NCBI GenBank assembly: GCA_023435325.1
Contig: JAEYRT010000078.1
Location: forward strand, 1 to 7,189
From: Pseudomonadota bacterium
GTDB lineage: Bacteria; Pseudomonadota; Gammaproteobacteria; Burkholderiales; Burkholderiaceae_C
DNA: 7,189 nucleotides
Reading direction: 5' to 3'
Under the pieces are notes generated by a model. It was not told where the DNA came from, made no database searches, and saw nothing but the letters and a program-made list of their open reading frames with translations. The position numbers and the translations under genes are program-made. Of this stretch, positions 5,301 to 7,189 are shown one piece after another. Positions within the stretch are counted from its first letter, which is position 1. Every line of letters starts with the position of its first letter.

Positions 5301-6317
5301 ATGAAAGTTTTCTACGACAAAGACTGTGATCTGAGCCTGATCAAGGGCAAGACCGTGGCCATCATCGGCTATGGCAGCCAAGGCCACGCACACGCGCAAA
5401 ACCTGAACGACAGCGGTGTGAAGGTCATCGTCGGTCTGCGCAAGGGCGGCGCTTCCTGGGACAAGGTGGGCAAGGCCGGCCTGACCGTGATGGAAGTGGA
5501 TGAAGCCGTGAAGACCGCTGACGTGGTCATGATCTTGCTGCCTGACGAGAACATCCCCGAGGTGTATAAGAACAACGTTGAGCCCAACATCAAGCAAGGC
5601 GCGGTGCTGGCGTTTGCCCCCGGCTTTAACGTGCACTACAACCAAGTTGTGCCCCGTGCTGACCTGGACGTGATCATGGTGGCGCCCAAGGGCCCAGGTC
5701 ACACGGTGCGCTCCGAATACCTCAAGGGCGGCGGCGTGCCTTCCCTGATCGCGATCTACCAGGACAAGTCCGGCAAGGCACGTGATATTGCTCTGTCTTA
5801 CGCTTCTGCCAACGGCGGTGGCAAGGGTGGCATCATCGAAACCAACTTCAAGGAAGAAACCGAAACCGACCTGTTCGGTGAACAAGCCGTGCTGTGCGGT
5901 GGTGCAGTGGAGCTGGTGAAGATGGGCTTTGAAACCCTGACAGAAGCTGGCTACGCCCCCGAAATGGCTTACTTCGAGTGCCTGCACGAACTCAAGCTGA
6001 TCGTGGACCTGATGTACGAAGGCGGCATCGCCAACATGAACTACTCCATCTCCAACAACGCGGAGTATGGCGAGTACGTGACAGGCCCTGAAGTGATCAA
6101 CGAAGAATCGCGCAAGGCCATGCGCAATGCCCTGAAGCGCATTCAAAGCGGTGAATACGCCAAGATGTTCATCAGCGAAGGCCGCCTGAACTACCCCTCG
6201 ATGACAGCCCGTCGCCGTCAAAACGCCGAGCACGCCATCGAACAAGTGGGTGGCCAGCTGCGCGCCATGATGCCCTGGATTGCCAAGAACAAGCTGGTGG
6301 ACCAGACCCGCAACTAA
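5301..6317 (+). CDS. ilvC: Ketol-acid reductoisomerase (class I) with His107 replaced by Pro
   Basis: KARI converts acetolactate or acetohydroxybutyrate to the 2,3-dihydroxy acids by Mg-dependent alkyl migration and NADPH reduction, the step after IlvIH. The protein has the class I length of 338 residues. The Rossmann motif GYGSQGHAHAQNL lies at 23-35, and Arg47 and Ser52 in the cofactor loop suit NADPH. The catalytic set Lys130, Asp190, Glu194, Glu226, Glu230 and Ser251 is present in normal contexts (APKGPGH, ETETDLFGEQ, YFECLHE, NYSISNN). Position 107, normally the active-site His in FAHGFN, is Pro here (FAPGFN; codon CCC at 5619-5621). One base separates CCC from the His codon CAC. The ATG has GGAG six bases upstream; an in-frame TTG at 5247 is ignored. 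The frame is otherwise intact, so either the enzyme is impaired or one base is wrong. Confidence 0.96.
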   Translation: MKVFYDKDCDLSLIKGKTVAIIGYGSQGHAHAQNLNDSGVKVIVGLRKGGASWDKVGKAGLTVMEVDEAVKTADVVMILLPDENIPEVYKNNVEPNIKQGAVLAFAPGFNVHYNQVVPRADLDVIMVAPKGPGHTVRSEYLKGGGVPSLIAIYQDKSGKARDIALSYASANGGGKGGIIETNFKEETETDLFGEQAVLCGGAVELVKMGFETLTEAGYAPEMAYFECLHELKLIVDLMYEGGIANMNYSISNNAEYGEYVTGPEVINEESRKAMRNALKRIQSGEYAKMFISEGRLNYPSMTARRRQNAEHAIEQVGGQLRAMMPWIAKNKLVDQTRN

Positions 6318-6327
6318 AAACTTCTGT

Positions 6328-6386
6328 AGGCTGTGTCTTGCAGCCTCTGCCTCAAGGCCACTGCCTGTGCAGTGGCCTTTTTCTTT
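6328..6386 (+). terminator. Intrinsic terminator after ilvC, preceded by a small hairpin
   Basis: AAGGCCACTGC (6354-6364) and GCAGTGGCCTT (6369-6379) form a perfect 11-pair stem with a CTGT loop, running into TTTTT (6378-6382), C and TTT. Just upstream, AGGCTG (6328-6333) pairs with CAGCCT (6341-6346). Lying 37 bases after the ilvC stop, this ends the ilvIHC transcript and separates it from pssA. Confidence 0.9.
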
Positions 6387-6414
6387 GTGGTGCCCCAGCG
6401 CACGGCGCTACACT
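6385..6414 (+). promoter_or_regulatory. Weak candidate promoter for pssA
   Basis: TTGTGG (6385-6390) and TACACT (6409-6414) are separated by 18 bases, downstream of the ilvC terminator and about 100 bases before the pssA start. The match to consensus is modest. A promoter is expected somewhere in 6387-6500 because the terminator is strong; this is the best pair I see. Confidence 0.25.
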
Positions 6415-6450
6415 GGATGGCAGTACAGGAGGCGCATGGCCACCTGCGTA

Positions 6451-6494
6451 AAATACTATGGTTTTAATAGCTGCCGACAAGTTGTTGCGGTGGC
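6451..6494 (+). repeat. Second AATAGCTGCC-type repeat with hairpin upstream of pssA
   Basis: An AT-rich stretch (AAATACTATGGTTTT, 6451-6465) leads into AATAGCTGCC (6466-6475), shared exactly with the ilvI-ilvH spacer. GCTGCCG (6470-6476) can pair with CGGTGGC (6488-6494), seven pairs including two G-U, with CAA/TTG closing above a bulged A. It probably belongs to the same dispersed intergenic repeat family and ends six bases before the pssA Shine-Dalgarno. Confidence 0.45.
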
Positions 6495-6512
6495 GCACTG
6501 GAGGTGCATTAC

Positions 6513-7189
6513 ATGCATGACAGCAAAGACGCCCTAGCAGGCGAGTCTGGCGTAGTGGTACGCAAGCGCCGCAAAGGCATCTACATCCTGCCCAATTTGT
6601 TCACGCTTGCGGCCTTGTTTGGCGGCTTTTACGCCATCGTCATGGCCATGAACGGGCGTTTCGACTTGGCTGCATACGGCATTTTCTGTGCCATGGTCCT
6701 CGACAGCCTGGATGGCCGCGTGGCACGCATGACCAACACCCAAAGCGCCTTTGGTGAACAAATGGACTCGCTGTGCGACATGGTCTCGTTTGGCGTGGCC
6801 CCTGCGTTGGTCGCCTACGAGTGGGCGCTGAAGGGGCTGGGGCGCTGGGGCTGGATTGCCGCCTTTGTGTACTGCTCATGTGCAGCATTGCGTCTGGCAC
6901 GTTTCAACGTGAATACCGGTGTGGTGGACAAGCGCTGGTTCCAGGGTCTGCCATCACCTGCAGCGGCGGCGCTGGTCGTCGGGTTCATGTGGGTGCTCAA
7001 TGACTTCGGTGTGGTCCGCGGTGATGACGGCATGCTCACCTGGGTGCAGATGATGTGGGTCATGTTTTTCCTGACCTTGTACTCGGGTCTGACGATGGTG
7101 ACCAACGTGCCTTTCTACAGTTTCAAGGACATCAACATGAAGCGCAGCGTGCCCTTCGCTGCCATCATCTTGATTGTGCTGGCCATCGC
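6513..7189 (+). CDS. pssA: CDP-diacylglycerol-serine O-phosphatidyltransferase (C-terminus cut by window edge)
   Basis: This inner-membrane enzyme transfers phosphatidyl from CDP-diacylglycerol to L-serine, making phosphatidylserine, the precursor of phosphatidylethanolamine. The 225 complete codons visible show KRRKGIYILPNLFTLAALFGG at about 18-38 (split here by the membrane entry near 27). The full CDP-alcohol phosphatidyltransferase signature D-x2-DG-x2-AR-x8-G-x3-D-x3-D follows at Asp64, Asp67-Gly68, Ala71-Arg72, Gly81, Asp85 and Asp89. Then come AALRLARFN, GLPSPAAAALV and several membrane helices up to the edge, where a last helix is under way. Start: ATG at 6513 with GGAGGT seven bases upstream; a second ATG at 6517 is in another frame. 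In Burkholderiales pssA commonly follows ilvC, sometimes with psd between and leuA beyond; here psd is absent from the gap. Confidence 0.95.
   Translation, partial: MHDSKDALAGESGVVVRKRRKGIYILPNLFTLAALFGGFYAIVMAMNGRFDLAAYGIFCAMVLDSLDGRVARMTNTQSAFGEQMDSLCDMVSFGVAPALVAYEWALKGLGRWGWIAAFVYCSCAALRLARFNVNTGVVDKRWFQGLPSPAAAALVVGFMWVLNDFGVVRGDDGMLTWVQMMWVMFFLTLYSGLTMVTNVPFYSFKDINMKRSVPFAAIILIVLAI

Noticed and set aside
5259..6245. Antisense open frame (328 codons) opposite ilvC
   Set aside because: Same shadow effect; His/Val-rich composition and no recognisable family.

Overview
The window looks like chromosome from a betaproteobacterium of the family Comamonadaceae (Comamonas-like). This rests on recognised protein families and gene order (sigma factor, DUF3619, DUF3106 and RDD genes facing away from ilvI-ilvH-ilvC-pssA), on high third-position GC, and on wording typical of that family in the proteins. 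No database search was possible, so the genus is a guess.

Left part, minus strand (bases 1-2483): an apparent four-gene operon read right to left. It starts with an ECF-type RNA polymerase sigma factor. A DUF3619 single-pass membrane protein follows, coupled to it by an ATGA overlap. Next come a membrane-anchored DUF3106 protein and an RDD-family membrane protein cut by the window edge. The DUF3106 gene is out of frame at a run of nine C (coding strand). A Pro/Ala/Thr-rich tail of about 117 codons lies in the neighbouring frame and ends 54 bases before the RDD start.

Middle (2484-2780): a divergent control region. Each direction has a possible extended -10 promoter. The ilvI side carries a leader of about 150 bases whose segments can form mutually exclusive hairpins, followed by a T run. 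This suggests an attenuator or riboregulator for branched-chain amino acid synthesis.

Right part, plus strand (2781-7189): ilvI and ilvH encode the catalytic and regulatory subunits of acetolactate synthase, and ilvC encodes ketol-acid reductoisomerase. These are the first two steps of valine, leucine and isoleucine synthesis. Hairpins lie in both gaps (ilvI/ilvH and ilvH/ilvC), and a strong intrinsic terminator follows ilvC. Then comes pssA, a CDP-diacylglycerol-serine O-phosphatidyltransferase of phospholipid synthesis, cut by the right edge.

The most striking points are: (1) IlvC has Pro at position 107, where the family has its conserved active-site His, while the other catalytic residues I could check are intact; (2) the alternative-pairing leader in front of ilvI; (3) the homopolymer frameshift in the DUF3106 gene. 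No mobile element, CRISPR array, tRNA or rRNA was seen. Apart from these points the region is ordinary core chromosome.
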